A DNA stretch of 27,676 bases, from NCBI GenBank assembly GCA_009774655.1, contig VSOD01000001.1, forward strand, positions 15,056 to 42,731, read 5' to 3'. Made by a program: the position numbers and the translations under genes. Shown here piece by piece: positions 1 to 8,010 of this stretch. The notes under the pieces were generated by a model. The model saw only the letters and a list, made by a program, of their open reading frames with translations. It was not told the origin of the DNA and searched no databases. Each line of letters starts with the position of its first letter. Position 1 is the stretch's first letter. Source of the DNA: Lachnospiraceae bacterium. Lineage in GTDB: Bacteria > Bacillota_A > Clostridia > Lachnospirales > Lachnospiraceae.

Positions 1-4
1 GGAG

Positions 5-37
5 TCGTCGGCAGCCTCATATGTGTATAAGAGAGAT
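5..37 (+). other. Nextera read-1 adapter remnant (contamination)
   Basis: These 33 bases match the Illumina Nextera transposase read-1 adapter at 29 of 33 positions by eye, including the run ATGTGTATAAGAGA at 21-34. Mismatches fall at 16, 20, 35 and 37. The sequence is not biological: it marks the end of an assembled contig and explains why purD has no N-terminus here. Bases 1-4 are probably also artefactual. Confidence 0.93.
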
Positions 38-39
38 GT

Positions 40-1080
40 CGGGTGGACGAGATGGAAGCAGCCGGGCTGCGTGTCTTCGGGCCGAGGAAGAATGCGGCGA
101 TCCTGGAGGGCAGTAAGGCGTTTTCCAAGGATCTGATGAAAAAGTATCACATCCCGACGGCGGCCTACGAGAATTTTGACGATCCGGGGAAGGCGCTTGC
201 CTATCTGGAGACGGCGAAGATGCCGGTAGTTCTTAAGGCCGACGGACTGGCGCTGGGGAAAGGCGTGCTGATCTGCAATACGCTGGAGGAGGCGCAGGAA
301 GGCGTCAGGACCATCATGGAAGACAAGAAGTTCGGCGAAGCCGGCAACCGTATGGTCATAGAAGAGTTTATGACAGGCCGTGAGGTCTCCGTGCTTTCCT
401 TCGTGGACGGCAGGACGATCCGGATCATGTCTTCCGCGCAGGATCACAAGCGGGCGCAGGACGGTGATCAGGGCCTGAATACGGGCGGCATGGGAACTTT
501 TTCTCCCAGTCCTTTTTATACGGAAGAGGTGGATGCATTCTGCCGGCAGCATATTTATCAGGCGACGGTGGATGCCATGGCGGCAGAGGGAAGACCTTTC
601 AAGGGGGTGATCTTCTTCGGACTGATGCTGACGCAGGACGGCCCCCGGGTGCTGGAGTACAATGCCAGATTCGGTGATCCGGAAGCGCAGGTGGTACTGC
701 CCCGGATGAAGAATGACATGATCGAGGTGGTGGAGGCGTGCATTGACGGTACGCTGGATCAGATCGATCTGCAGTTTGAGGATAATGCCGCGGTCTGCGT
801 GGTGCTGGCTTCACAGGGTTATCCGGTATCTTATGAGAAGGGATTTGCCATCGCAGGGCTGGAGCGCTTTGAGGATGTGCCGGGGTATTATTGCTTTCAT
901 GCGGGGACGAAGCAGACGCCGGAGGGGATCGTTACAAACGGCGGCCGGGTGCTCGGCATTACCGCCAAGGGCACGGACTTAAAGGAAGCGCGGGCCAATG
1001 CCTACAGGGCCACAGAGTGGGTTTCTTTTGACAATAAGTACATGCGGTCGGACATCGGTAAGGCGATCGACGAGGCATGA
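40..1080 (+). CDS. purD: Phosphoribosylamine-glycine ligase (GAR synthetase), 5' truncated
   Basis: PurD joins glycine to 5-phosphoribosylamine using ATP, an early step of de novo purine synthesis in the cytosol. The visible 346 residues cover the end of the N-domain and the whole ATP-grasp part. Signatures include FGPRKNAAILEGSKAFSKD, KADGLALGKGV (ATP-binding loop), DHKRAQDGDQGLNTGGMG, and EYNARFGDPE (metal-binding Glu/Asn). The family is about 420 residues, so roughly 80 N-terminal residues are missing. GTG at 43 is an internal valine, not a start. The loss is technical, because an adapter occupies 5-37. The stop TGA at 1078-1080 is intact, and the next gene starts 35 bp later, so the two may be cotranscribed. 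Confidence 0.95.
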   Translation, partial: RVDEMEAAGLRVFGPRKNAAILEGSKAFSKDLMKKYHIPTAAYENFDDPGKALAYLETAKMPVVLKADGLALGKGVLICNTLEEAQEGVRTIMEDKKFGEAGNRMVIEEFMTGREVSVLSFVDGRTIRIMSSAQDHKRAQDGDQGLNTGGMGTFSPSPFYTEEVDAFCRQHIYQATVDAMAAEGRPFKGVIFFGLMLTQDGPRVLEYNARFGDPEAQVVLPRMKNDMIEVVEACIDGTLDQIDLQFEDNAAVCVVLASQGYPVSYEKGFAIAGLERFEDVPGYYCFHAGTKQTPEGIVTNGGRVLGITAKGTDLKEARANAYRATEWVSFDNKYMRSDIGKAIDEA

Positions 1081-1115
1081 GAGTTGTGTATGATTAAGGG
1101 GAAGGAGCAGTTACA

Positions 1116-1598
1116 ATGCCAGACAGAGAAGAAAAAGCGGAACAGTTGAGAAAAGAGTTACTGGACGAGGATAATTACAACAGACCTACGATATGTGCCG
1201 AGTGCGGCGGCATCATGGTCTTTAAGGGGGTAGGAGAATATAAGTGCGAGAAATGCGGCAGTGTCGGATACGATGACTACGGCAAGACGCGCAATTATAT
1301 CGAGCACCATCCGGGGGCTACGATGGCAGAGGTGGCGAACGAGACCGGGGTGGCACAGAAGGCTATCCGGAGCATGATCAAGGAGTGCCGTCTGGAGATC
1401 GCGCCCAGTTCCAATGTATTTATGCGTTGTGAGATATGCGGTACGACCATCCGCTTCGGCAGATTCTGTACCAAGTGTGAGACGGCGCATCACAGAGAGA
1501 TAGAAGAGCGGGCGAGAAAGAAGATGAACATGACCGGTTTCAGTATGGAAAAGCCTACCGGAGAGGATGGCGCCAAGCGTTTCAAGAGAGACGCTTAG
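1116..1598 (+). CDS. Double zinc-ribbon protein with central helical (HTH-like) segment
   Basis: This is a 160-residue soluble protein. It has two four-cysteine knuckles, C27-x2-C30/C44-x2-C47 and C105-x2-C108/C118-x2-C121, each a likely structural zinc ribbon. Between them, residues about 63-92 (HHPGATMAEVANETGVAQKA) resemble a small winged or MerR-like helix-turn-helix. The pattern resembles the YvyF/flagellar-operon zinc-ribbon proteins of Bacillota (TIGR03826-like), but there are no flagellar genes here. A role in nucleic-acid binding or regulation is inferred only. The start ATG has a GGAAGGAG ribosome site about 9 bases upstream. The gene lies between purD and the SH3 protein, in the same direction. 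Confidence 0.8.
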   Translation: MPDREEKAEQLRKELLDEDNYNRPTICAECGGIMVFKGVGEYKCEKCGSVGYDDYGKTRNYIEHHPGATMAEVANETGVAQKAIRSMIKECRLEIAPSSNVFMRCEICGTTIRFGRFCTKCETAHHREIEERARKKMNMTGFSMEKPTGEDGAKRFKRDA

Positions 1599-1659
1599 AA
1601 GAGGCCGGCAGCAATACGGTCCGCCAGGCGGCAGGCTGAGCATGATAGGAGTTTACTAT

Positions 1660-2994
1660 ATGAAGAAAAACAACAGAAATGAACGGAAGATGACAGGCGG
1701 CGGTTTTAGACGGGGCGCACTGGCAGTATTTGCGGCGGCTGCGCTGACGTGGTGCTGTCCTTTTGTCAGTCTGGCAGATGCGGCAGGGACGGTCAAGGTA
1801 GAATCGGCGATCATAAGGGGCAGCGCGGATACATCCAGCACGCCGGTAGGCAGTGTGGTCAAGGGTAAGACCGTGTCGATCAAAAGTGAGACGACGGATG
1901 CCTCGGGTACGCGTTGGTATGAGGTTTATCTCAATGCGAACTCAACAGGATATGTGCGCGCCGATCTGATCGAGAGAGAGGGCAGCGATCCGCTGCCGAC
2001 ATCTTCCGGTACCACGGAAGCATCGGGACAGACGGAAGCATCGGGGCAGACGGAATCACCCCAGGGTGACGAACAGGCATCTTCCGGGGCTTCGGCACAG
2101 GCGGAGACTGCCATGGAAGCGCAGTATGCCAAAGTCTCCGTGCAGGTAGCCAAGATCCGTACAGAGCCTTCCACCAATGTGGGTGAGGTAGAGAGTCTGC
2201 AAAACGGTGCGGAGTTGATCGTCAGCGGACAGTCTAACGGAAGCGATGGCAAAGTATGGTATTTTGTTACCTTTACAGGGGCAGACGGCTCTTCGAAGAC
2301 GGGCTTTGTCCGTTCTGACCTGATCGAGCTGGGCGATATGGTACCCGTACCGGAAGAACAGCCTGTACCGGAGGAACAGCCTGTACCGGAAGCACCTCAG
2401 GAGACGGTCAGCCAGGATTATGAGGTGGCCTTCGTGGACGGCGAATGGCATCTGCTCGATCATCCGGGCAATGGAGACTATAAGATTCAGGAGCTTCTTG
2501 ACAGCAGCCGGCAGCAGAGTGAGATGGCGGATGAGGATGCGAAGAAGCTGGTAAAACAGCGGATCGTGATTGTGGTATTAGGAGTCATGGCCGGTATTTT
2601 GCTGATCGTGGTGATCATTATGGCGATCAAACTCCGTGATGCCTATTATGAAGACTATGATGAGGATGACGACGAGGACGAGGACGAGGATGAGGACGAC
2701 GAGGAAGAAGAGGAGGTAACGCCGGTCAGAGGACGGCGTCGCCAGCAGGAGGAAGACGACCGGGAGAGCGGACGCCCTTCCCGCAGAAATGCAAGAGAGA
2801 CGGCGCAGACATCCCGCAGAGGCGTCCAGTCTGCCGATACGGCTTCCCGCAGGCCGGTCAGAGGGGCAGAGGCGCGAAGCGGACAGGGAGAGGAACAGCG
2901 CAGGCCGGCGGCGCAGCGCAAGGCGAAGAACTTCCTGCTTGATGATGACGATTTTGAGTTCGAGTTTTTGAATATGGACGATAAAGATTTGTAG
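1660..2994 (+). CDS. SH3-domain membrane protein with acidic and Arg-rich tail
   Basis: The 444-residue envelope protein of unknown role starts at ATG 1660, behind TAGGAG; a longer in-frame start at 1642 has no ribosome site. Residues 1-42 form a signal or membrane anchor. Two bacterial SH3 (SH3_3) domains follow at about 44-104 and 160-222, each ending in a GYVRADLIE / GFVRSDLIE motif. They are separated by a Ser/Thr/Gln-rich linker with EASGQT repeats and followed by PVPEEQ repeats. A transmembrane helix spans 302-325. After it comes an almost pure Asp/Glu stretch (331-353), an Arg-rich disordered region and an acidic C-terminus ending FLNMDDKDL. Bacterial SH3 domains usually bind cell-wall peptides, so the protein probably links the wall to the cytoplasm. 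It is five bases from the GntR gene. Confidence 0.8.
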   Translation: MKKNNRNERKMTGGGFRRGALAVFAAAALTWCCPFVSLADAAGTVKVESAIIRGSADTSSTPVGSVVKGKTVSIKSETTDASGTRWYEVYLNANSTGYVRADLIEREGSDPLPTSSGTTEASGQTEASGQTESPQGDEQASSGASAQAETAMEAQYAKVSVQVAKIRTEPSTNVGEVESLQNGAELIVSGQSNGSDGKVWYFVTFTGADGSSKTGFVRSDLIELGDMVPVPEEQPVPEEQPVPEAPQETVSQDYEVAFVDGEWHLLDHPGNGDYKIQELLDSSRQQSEMADEDAKKLVKQRIVIVVLGVMAGILLIVVIIMAIKLRDAYYEDYDEDDDEDEDEDEDDEEEEEVTPVRGRRRQQEEDDRESGRPSRRNARETAQTSRRGVQSADTASRRPVRGAEARSGQGEEQRRPAAQRKAKNFLLDDDDFEFEFLNMDDKDL

Positions 2995-3005
2995 GAAAGA
3001 TGCAG

Positions 3006-3374
3006 ATGTTTATAGAGATTGATTTTAACAGTGATGAAGCGATCTACATGCAGTTGAGAAACCAGATCATTCTGGGGATCGCCACTTCACGTTTTCAGGA
3101 AGGCGACATGCTCCCTTCGGTCAGACAGCTGGCCGATACCATAGGGATCAACATGCATACGGTCAACAAGGCCTATACAGTGCTCAAGCAGGAAGGCTAT
3201 GTGAAAGTGGACCGGAGGAAGGGAGCCATGATCGCGGTGGACATCGACAGGATGCAGGCACTCGAAGAGGTTCGCAGGGATCTGCAGGTGACGCTGGCAA
3301 AGGCAAGCTGCAGGAATATTTCCAGAGAAGAAGTGCATGCTCTTATTGATGAAATATATCAAGATTATATATGA
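3006..3374 (+). CDS. GntR-family (YtrA-type) transcriptional regulator
   Basis: A short regulator of 122 residues (124 if ATG 3000 is used; 3006 gives better spacing from AGGAA at 2993-2997). The N-terminal winged helix-turn-helix is typical GntR: IYMQLRNQIILGIA, then GDMLPSVRQLADTIGINMHT, then VNKAYTVLKQEGYV. The C-terminal part is only about 45 helical residues, which marks the YtrA subfamily that lacks a large ligand domain. YtrA regulators usually repress an adjacent ABC transporter, but here the neighbours are the SH3 protein (5 to 11 bases upstream) and clpC (about 18 bases downstream). It probably autoregulates this operon. Its effector is unknown. Confidence 0.88.
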   Translation: MFIEIDFNSDEAIYMQLRNQIILGIATSRFQEGDMLPSVRQLADTIGINMHTVNKAYTVLKQEGYVKVDRRKGAMIAVDIDRMQALEEVRRDLQVTLAKASCRNISREEVHALIDEIYQDYI

Positions 3375-3392
3375 GAAAGGAATAGACGATTG

Positions 3393-5837
3393 ATGCAGCC
3401 ACAGTTTACGGACAAGGCAAAAGCGGCGTTGATGCTGGCCGAGAGAGCAGCCAGAAGCCTGCGGCAGAGCTATGTGGGAAGCGAGCATATCCTGATCGGC
3501 CTGCTGCGGGAGAATACGGGGGTTGCGGCTACAGTTTTGTTGAATAACGGCGTAGATGTCGTACAGCTTAAGGAGATGATCAAAGACCTGATCGTGCCGG
3601 AAAGTTCGGTGCTGATCGCAGAGCGGGACGGCTATTCCCCGCGTGCACAGGGCATTTTGGATGAGGCGCACAGACAGGCGGAGCGTTTCCGCAGTGATAA
3701 GACGGGCACGGAGCATATACTGCTTGCGCTTTTAAAAGAGGGGGAGAATGTAGCGGTCAGACTGCTCAATACCATGGGGATCTCCATACAGAAGCTGTAT
3801 GTGGATGTTCTTGTGGCAATGGGAGAGGACGGCGCACTGTACAAAGAAGATCTGGGCAGAAAGCATGGCAGGAAGAAAGGCGCTACTTCCACACTGGATC
3901 AGTACAGCCGTGATCTGACGGCGCTTGCCAGAGAAGGCAGGCTGGATCCCGTGATCGGCAGAGAGGACGAGATCACAAGAGTGGTGCAGATCTTAAGCCG
4001 CAGGACGAAGAACAATCCCTGTCTGATCGGGGAGCCGGGCGTGGGCAAGACTGCAGTGGTGGAAGGGCTTGCGTCCAGGATCGTGACCGGTGAGGTGCCC
4101 TTTACGGTACAGAATAAGAGGGTGCTTACGCTGGATCTGTCCGGTATGGTGGCGGGAAGCAAGTACCGCGGTGAATTCGAGGAACGGATCAAGAAGGTGA
4201 TCCGGGAAGTGATCGAGGACGGGGATATCGTTCTTTTCCTGGATGAAATGCATACGATCATCGGAGCCGGCGGCGCGGAAGGGGCTATCGACGCTTCCAA
4301 TATCCTGAAACCGTCCCTGGCCAGGGGAGAGATTCAGCTGATCGGCGCTACCACGATCGCAGAATATCGGAAATACGTGGAGAGAGACGCGGCACTGGAG
4401 AGAAGATTCCAGCCGGTCACGGTGGAAGAACCGACCGTGGAGGAGGCGGAGAATATTCTCAAAGGCATTGCCTACAAATATGAGGAACATCACCGCGTCA
4501 CGATCACGCCTGAGGCGGTCAATGCCGCTGTGACGCTGTCGGCCCGGTATATCAATGACAGGAACCTGCCGGATAAGGCCATCGACCTGATTGATGAGGC
4601 GGCGGCGGCAGTGCGCCTGAAAGTGACCGGGCAGCCGGATAAGCTCAAGGAGCTGGCGGAGGAGATCAAGAAGATCGACCTGCAGATCGAGCGTTCCATC
4701 CGGATGGAAGCCTTTACACAGGCGGCCGAACTCAAGAAGAAACAGGGCGAGTGTATCAAGAAATATGACCGCATCGTGAAGCGCATGGAGAAGGAAGAAG
4801 AGAAGCGCACCTATGTGGTCGGTGAAAACGAGATCGCGGAGGTGGTCGCACTGTGGACGAAGATCCCGGTGAAGAAGCTGGCGGAGAAAGAGAGCGAGCG
4901 TCTCTTGAAGCTGGAATCCATCCTGCATAAGCGCGTGATCGGACAGGAGGAAGCGGTAACGGCCGTGGCCAAAGCGATGCGCAGAGGCCGGGTGGGGCTG
5001 CAGGACCCCAATCGTCCCATCGGCTCTTTCCTTTTCCTCGGTCCCACCGGTGTAGGGAAGACGGAACTGAGCAAGGCGCTGGCGGAGGCCATGTTCGGCT
5101 CGGAGAGCGCGCTGATCCGTGTGGATATGTCGGAGTATATGGAGGGGCATTCCGTCTCCAAGATGATCGGTTCCCCGCCGGGGTATGTGGGCTTCGAGGA
5201 AGGCGGCCAGCTGTCCGAGAAGATACGCCGCAACCCTTATTCGGTGGTACTGTTTGACGAGATCGAGAAGGCCCATCCGGATGTGTTCAATGTGCTTTTG
5301 CAGGTGCTGGATGACGGACATATCACGGATTCCAAGGGAAGGAAGGTCAGCTTCAAGAATACGATCCTGATCATGACGTCCAATGCAGGCGCCCAGCGGA
5401 TCATCGACCCGAAGAATCTCGGCTTTGGAGCGGAACAGACACAACAGCAGGACTATGATAAGATGAAGTCCAACGTCATGGAAGAAGTAAAGCGGCTTTT
5501 CAAACCGGAGTTCATCAACCGTATCGACGAGATCATGGTCTTCCATCCGCTGAACAAAGACGATATGAAGAAGATCGTTACCCTGCTGTCCGGCAGTCTG
5601 ATCAAACGCTGCAGAGAACAGATGGATATAGAGCTGACGATCACACCGGCGGTCAAGGAGTGGCTGATCGAGAAGCATATCGATACGAAGATGGGAGCCA
5701 GACCCATGAAGCGGGCTATCCAGTCAGAGATAGAGGATATGCTGGCAGAAGAGATCCTGTCCGGACGCGTTAAGAGCGGCGGGCATGTGACGGCGGGCTT
5801 ACGCAATAAGAAGCTCGTATTTACAGAGACATCATAA
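3393..5837 (+). CDS. clpC: ATP-dependent Clp protease ATP-binding subunit ClpC
   Basis: This AAA+ unfoldase feeds substrates to ClpP in the cytosol. The 814-residue length is typical. It has a double Clp_N repeat (about 1-145), a first AAA domain with Walker A GEPGVGKT at 213-220 and Walker B VLFLDEMH, a UVR/coiled middle domain (about 410-460), a second AAA domain with GPTGVGKT at 550-557 and VVLFDEIEKAHPD, and a C-terminal D2-small domain. The ClpP-docking tripeptide LGF is present at 676-678, so it is a protease partner rather than a ClpB-like disaggregase. ATG 3393 is chosen; TTG 3390 lies directly before it, and AAAGG is at 3376-3380. The usual ctsR-mcsA-mcsB genes are absent upstream, and no CtsR box was recognised. 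Linkage to radA is conserved. Confidence 0.96.
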   Translation: MQPQFTDKAKAALMLAERAARSLRQSYVGSEHILIGLLRENTGVAATVLLNNGVDVVQLKEMIKDLIVPESSVLIAERDGYSPRAQGILDEAHRQAERFRSDKTGTEHILLALLKEGENVAVRLLNTMGISIQKLYVDVLVAMGEDGALYKEDLGRKHGRKKGATSTLDQYSRDLTALAREGRLDPVIGREDEITRVVQILSRRTKNNPCLIGEPGVGKTAVVEGLASRIVTGEVPFTVQNKRVLTLDLSGMVAGSKYRGEFEERIKKVIREVIEDGDIVLFLDEMHTIIGAGGAEGAIDASNILKPSLARGEIQLIGATTIAEYRKYVERDAALERRFQPVTVEEPTVEEAENILKGIAYKYEEHHRVTITPEAVNAAVTLSARYINDRNLPDKAIDLIDEAAAAVRLKVTGQPDKLKELAEEIKKIDLQIERSIRMEAFTQAAELKKKQGECIKKYDRIVKRMEKEEEKRTYVVGENEIAEVVALWTKIPVKKLAEKESERLLKLESILHKRVIGQEEAVTAVAKAMRRGRVGLQDPNRPIGSFLFLGPTGVGKTELSKALAEAMFGSESALIRVDMSEYMEGHSVSKMIGSPPGYVGFEEGGQLSEKIRRNPYSVVLFDEIEKAHPDVFNVLLQVLDDGHITDSKGRKVSFKNTILIMTSNAGAQRIIDPKNLGFGAEQTQQQDYDKMKSNVMEEVKRLFKPEFINRIDEIMVFHPLNKDDMKKIVTLLSGSLIKRCREQMDIELTITPAVKEWLIEKHIDTKMGARPMKRAIQSEIEDMLAEEILSGRVKSGGHVTAGLRNKKLVFTETS

Positions 5838-5888
5838 GGAACCGTGCGCCGGCAGCATTGCCGTTAAGGGGTGGCTGCGGGAAGCGGG

Positions 5889-5896
5889 ATGCATAC
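5889..5896 (+). repeat. Left target-site duplication ATGCATAC of MITE
   Basis: The octamer ATGCATAC directly abuts the left terminal inverted repeat of the 5897-6039 element and is repeated exactly at 6040-6047. An 8-bp duplication is what IS66-family transposition generates. Confidence 0.8.
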
Positions 5897-6039
5897 GTAA
5901 CAGTTCAGCCCAGGTCTTTGCATTTACTGCAAAGGCCGTGAGAACGCATAAAGGCTGAGAAGAATCCGGTCTCTTTGCCGAAGGCAAACTTGGAATAGGC
6001 CGGATTCCGTAACTGGGAAGCCGAAGGCTGAATAGTTAC
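5897..6039. mobile_element. 143-bp MITE, IS66-like termini, non-coding
   Basis: The element begins GTAACAGTTCAGCC (5897-5910) and ends GGCTGAATAGTTAC (6026-6039). These are inverted repeats matching at 12 of 14 positions, flanked by exact 8-bp direct repeats ATGCATAC. GTAA tips and 8-bp duplications are known features of the IS66 family, so an IS66 transposase acting in trans is the likely mobiliser. No coding capacity is visible. The interior is packed with hairpins: 5913-5921/5929-5937 (9 bp, one wobble), 5962-5969/6000-6007 (8 bp) enclosing 5974-5979/5983-5988 (6 bp, GAA loop), and 6009-6014/6034-6039 enclosing 6019-6022/6026-6029. It inserted about 33 bp upstream of the next start codon, so it now forms that gene's leader. 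Confidence 0.8.
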
Positions 6040-6047
6040 ATGCATAC
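6040..6047 (+). repeat. Right target-site duplication ATGCATAC of MITE
   Basis: This is the exact copy of 5889-5896, directly after the right terminal inverted repeat. Removing the element and one copy restores a simple leader running from the end of clpC into the AGGAGG site at 6066-6071. Confidence 0.8.
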
Positions 6048-6079
6048 ATGTATAGAGTAAAATCCAGGAGGAAAATACA

Positions 6080-6496
6080 ATGGCTGTAGTAGAAGAATTA
6101 TTGCGCACTGAGGAAAACGGTACCATCAGCTTCGGCGATTATACATTGGATGCCAAGGCGAAGGTGGAGGATTATGAACATGGCGGGGATCTGTATAAGG
6201 TAAAGACGTACCGGAAACTGACAAAGCTGGAGAAGAACGGCATGTTTGCCTATGAGTCTGAACCGGGTACGAGTGTACTTACCTTTGAGGAGACGGAGAA
6301 CGGCGTCAGCTTTCTGGTAGAAGGCGAAGCAGATGCGCAGATTACAGTTGGGCTGGAAGAAGATACGGAGTACCGTGTCAGTGTGGATCACAAGGATATC
6401 GGCACGATGAAGACGAACCTGAGCGGCAAGCTGAGCATCAGCGTGGAATTGGCAAATGCCGGCGAGATCGCGGTCAAGATGGTCAAAAATGGCTAA
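6080..6496 (+). CDS. Conserved small protein of unknown function (138 aa)
   Basis: A 138-residue soluble protein, predicted mostly beta-strand, with no signal peptide, transmembrane helix or recognisable catalytic motif. It starts MAVVEELLRTEENGTISFGDY and ends in a strand-rich segment with EYRVSVDHKDIGTMKTNLSG. Similar proteins are common in Lachnospiraceae. I recall some being labelled endosialidase or endosialidase chaperone, but nothing in this sequence supports an enzyme. The start has a strong CCAGGAGG site 8 bases upstream. Its last eight bases overlap the radA start, which implies translational coupling, and a MITE now sits in its leader. Confidence 0.75.
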   Translation: MAVVEELLRTEENGTISFGDYTLDAKAKVEDYEHGGDLYKVKTYRKLTKLEKNGMFAYESEPGTSVLTFEETENGVSFLVEGEADAQITVGLEEDTEYRVSVDHKDIGTMKTNLSGKLSISVELANAGEIAVKMVKNG

Positions 6497-7856
6497 AGGG
6501 AAAACGGCAGTCGTATTTTACTGCCAGAATTGCGGATATGAATCTTCCAAGTGGATGGGACAGTGTCCCGGATGCCGGGAGTGGAATACGATGGTGGAGG
6601 AGAAGGCGCCGGCCGCTGCCCGCACGGGCGGTGGCGGCATACACAGAAAGGAGACGGCCAGACCTTCCAGCCTGTCAGAAGTCAGCATACAGGAAGATAC
6701 CCGTATGCTGACGCATATGGAAGAACTGGACAGAGTGCTGGGCGGCGGTATCGTGCCCGGCTCCTTGACGTTGGTGGGCGGCGATCCGGGGATCGGCAAG
6801 TCCACTTTGCTTTTGCAGGTGTGCCGCAGGCTGGCGGCCGACGGGCGTAAGGTCCTGTATATATCCGGCGAGGAATCCCTGCGCCAGATCAAGATCAGAG
6901 CCAACCGGCTGGGAGAGTTTTCGGACAATCTGCTGCTGCTTTGTGAGACGGGCTTACGAACCGTGGAGCAGACGATCCGCAGCGTGATGCCGGATGTGAC
7001 GATCATTGATTCCATACAGACCATGTATGACGAGGAGATCTCCGCCGCGCCGGGCAGCGTATCTCAGGTGCGGGAATCGACCAATGTCCTGCTGCAGCTG
7101 GCCAAAGGGCTGACGGTGTCTGTCTTTATCGTGGGGCATGTGACCAAGGAAGGGACAGTGGCCGGCCCCAGGGTGCTGGAGCATATGGTGGATACGGTGC
7201 TGTATTTCGAGGGGGACAGGCATGCGTCCTATCGTATCCTGCGGGGCGTCAAGAACCGTTTCGGTTCCACCAATGAGATCGGGGTCTTCGAGATGAAGCA
7301 GGAGGGGCTGATCGAGGTCAGGAATCCATCTGAATTCATGTTAAACGGCCGGCCGGAGGGGGCCAGTGGTTCGGTGGTCTCCTGTTCCATGGAGGGCACC
7401 CGTCCGATCCTTCTGGAGATCCAGGCGCTTGTGTGCCACAGTAATTTCGGGATTCCGAGGCGGCAGGCGATCGGCACCGATTTCAACAGGGTGAACCTGT
7501 TGATGGCCGTGCTGGAGAAAAGGCTGAATCTGCAGATGTCAGACTGTGACGCCTATGTGAATCTGGCGGGCGGTATGCGGATCGTGGAACCGGCCATCGA
7601 TCTGGGAATCGCCATGGCAGTGGTGTCCAGCTTTAAGAACCGCGCCATAGAGGACAAGGTCATAGTCTTTGGGGAGATCGGCTTAAGCGGTGAAGTGCGG
7701 GGCGTCTCCATGGCGGAACAGCGGGTGGCGGAAGCGGCCAAGCTGGGCTTTACCACCTGCATCCTGCCGGAGGTAAACAGGGGCCAGGTGAAGCATATCA
7801 AGGGCATCCGGCTGATCGGGGTACGTACTGTCAGGGATGCGGTGGATTTTATCTAA
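6489..7856 (+). CDS. radA: DNA repair protein RadA (Sms), branch-migration ATPase
   Basis: RadA is a RecA-like hexameric helicase that extends D-loops and processes recombination intermediates. The 455-residue protein has an N-terminal zinc finger (C12, C15, C26, C29), Walker A GGDPGIGKST at 97-106, the RadA-specific KNRFG motif at 255-259, and a C-terminal Lon-protease-like domain (about 285-455) containing NLAGGMRIVEPAIDLGIAMA. ATG 6489 is chosen because it begins the conserved MAKGKT..FYCQNCG start. It overlaps the preceding gene by eight bases and has only a weak ribosome site, consistent with coupling. A longer in-frame start at 6456 adds residues of no family similarity. The clpC-radA order matches the Bacillus ctsR-clpC-radA region. 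Confidence 0.96.
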   Translation: MAKGKTAVVFYCQNCGYESSKWMGQCPGCREWNTMVEEKAPAAARTGGGGIHRKETARPSSLSEVSIQEDTRMLTHMEELDRVLGGGIVPGSLTLVGGDPGIGKSTLLLQVCRRLAADGRKVLYISGEESLRQIKIRANRLGEFSDNLLLLCETGLRTVEQTIRSVMPDVTIIDSIQTMYDEEISAAPGSVSQVRESTNVLLQLAKGLTVSVFIVGHVTKEGTVAGPRVLEHMVDTVLYFEGDRHASYRILRGVKNRFGSTNEIGVFEMKQEGLIEVRNPSEFMLNGRPEGASGSVVSCSMEGTRPILLEIQALVCHSNFGIPRRQAIGTDFNRVNLLMAVLEKRLNLQMSDCDAYVNLAGGMRIVEPAIDLGIAMAVVSSFKNRAIEDKVIVFGEIGLSGEVRGVSMAEQRVAEAAKLGFTTCILPEVNRGQVKHIKGIRLIGVRTVRDAVDFI

Positions 7857-7958
7857 GCACAATTAACATTTTGTATTTTTAGTATATTCAACGTCGCTTT
7901 TTTGTGGTAGGATATGGAAGGTATATTTTTGTGCTTTTGGGGCGGCCGGACCCGTGTG

Positions 7959-7986
7959 ACGGCATAAGTTCGCGGGCTGCTGCCGT
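7959..7986 (+). promoter_or_regulatory. Hairpin in leader of LCP gene
   Basis: ACGGCA (7959-7964) pairs with TGCCGT (7981-7986) around a 16-base loop, just upstream of the LCP ribosome site. No T-run follows, so it is not a terminator. The rest of 7857-8010 is AT-rich at first and shows no convincing promoter. No known riboswitch motif was recognised. Confidence 0.3.
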
Positions 7987-8010
7987 GAATTTGTAATGAG
8001 GGAGTCATTT

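Noticed and set aside
43..45. GTG as true start of purD
   Set aside because: The family has about 80 further N-terminal residues, and the upstream bases are sequencing adapter.
3993..5678. 561-codon minus-strand frame inside clpC
   Set aside because: It is antisense to a clear ClpC coding region, with no start signal or known motif and shadow-like composition.
6080..6496. Naming the 138-aa protein an endosialidase
   Set aside because: No glycosidase motif or adequate length; the name seems to be a propagated database label.
7857..8010. Riboswitch or clear promoter before the LCP gene
   Set aside because: Only one 6-bp hairpin and AT-rich stretches are visible; TATATT-like boxes lack matching -35 elements at proper spacing.
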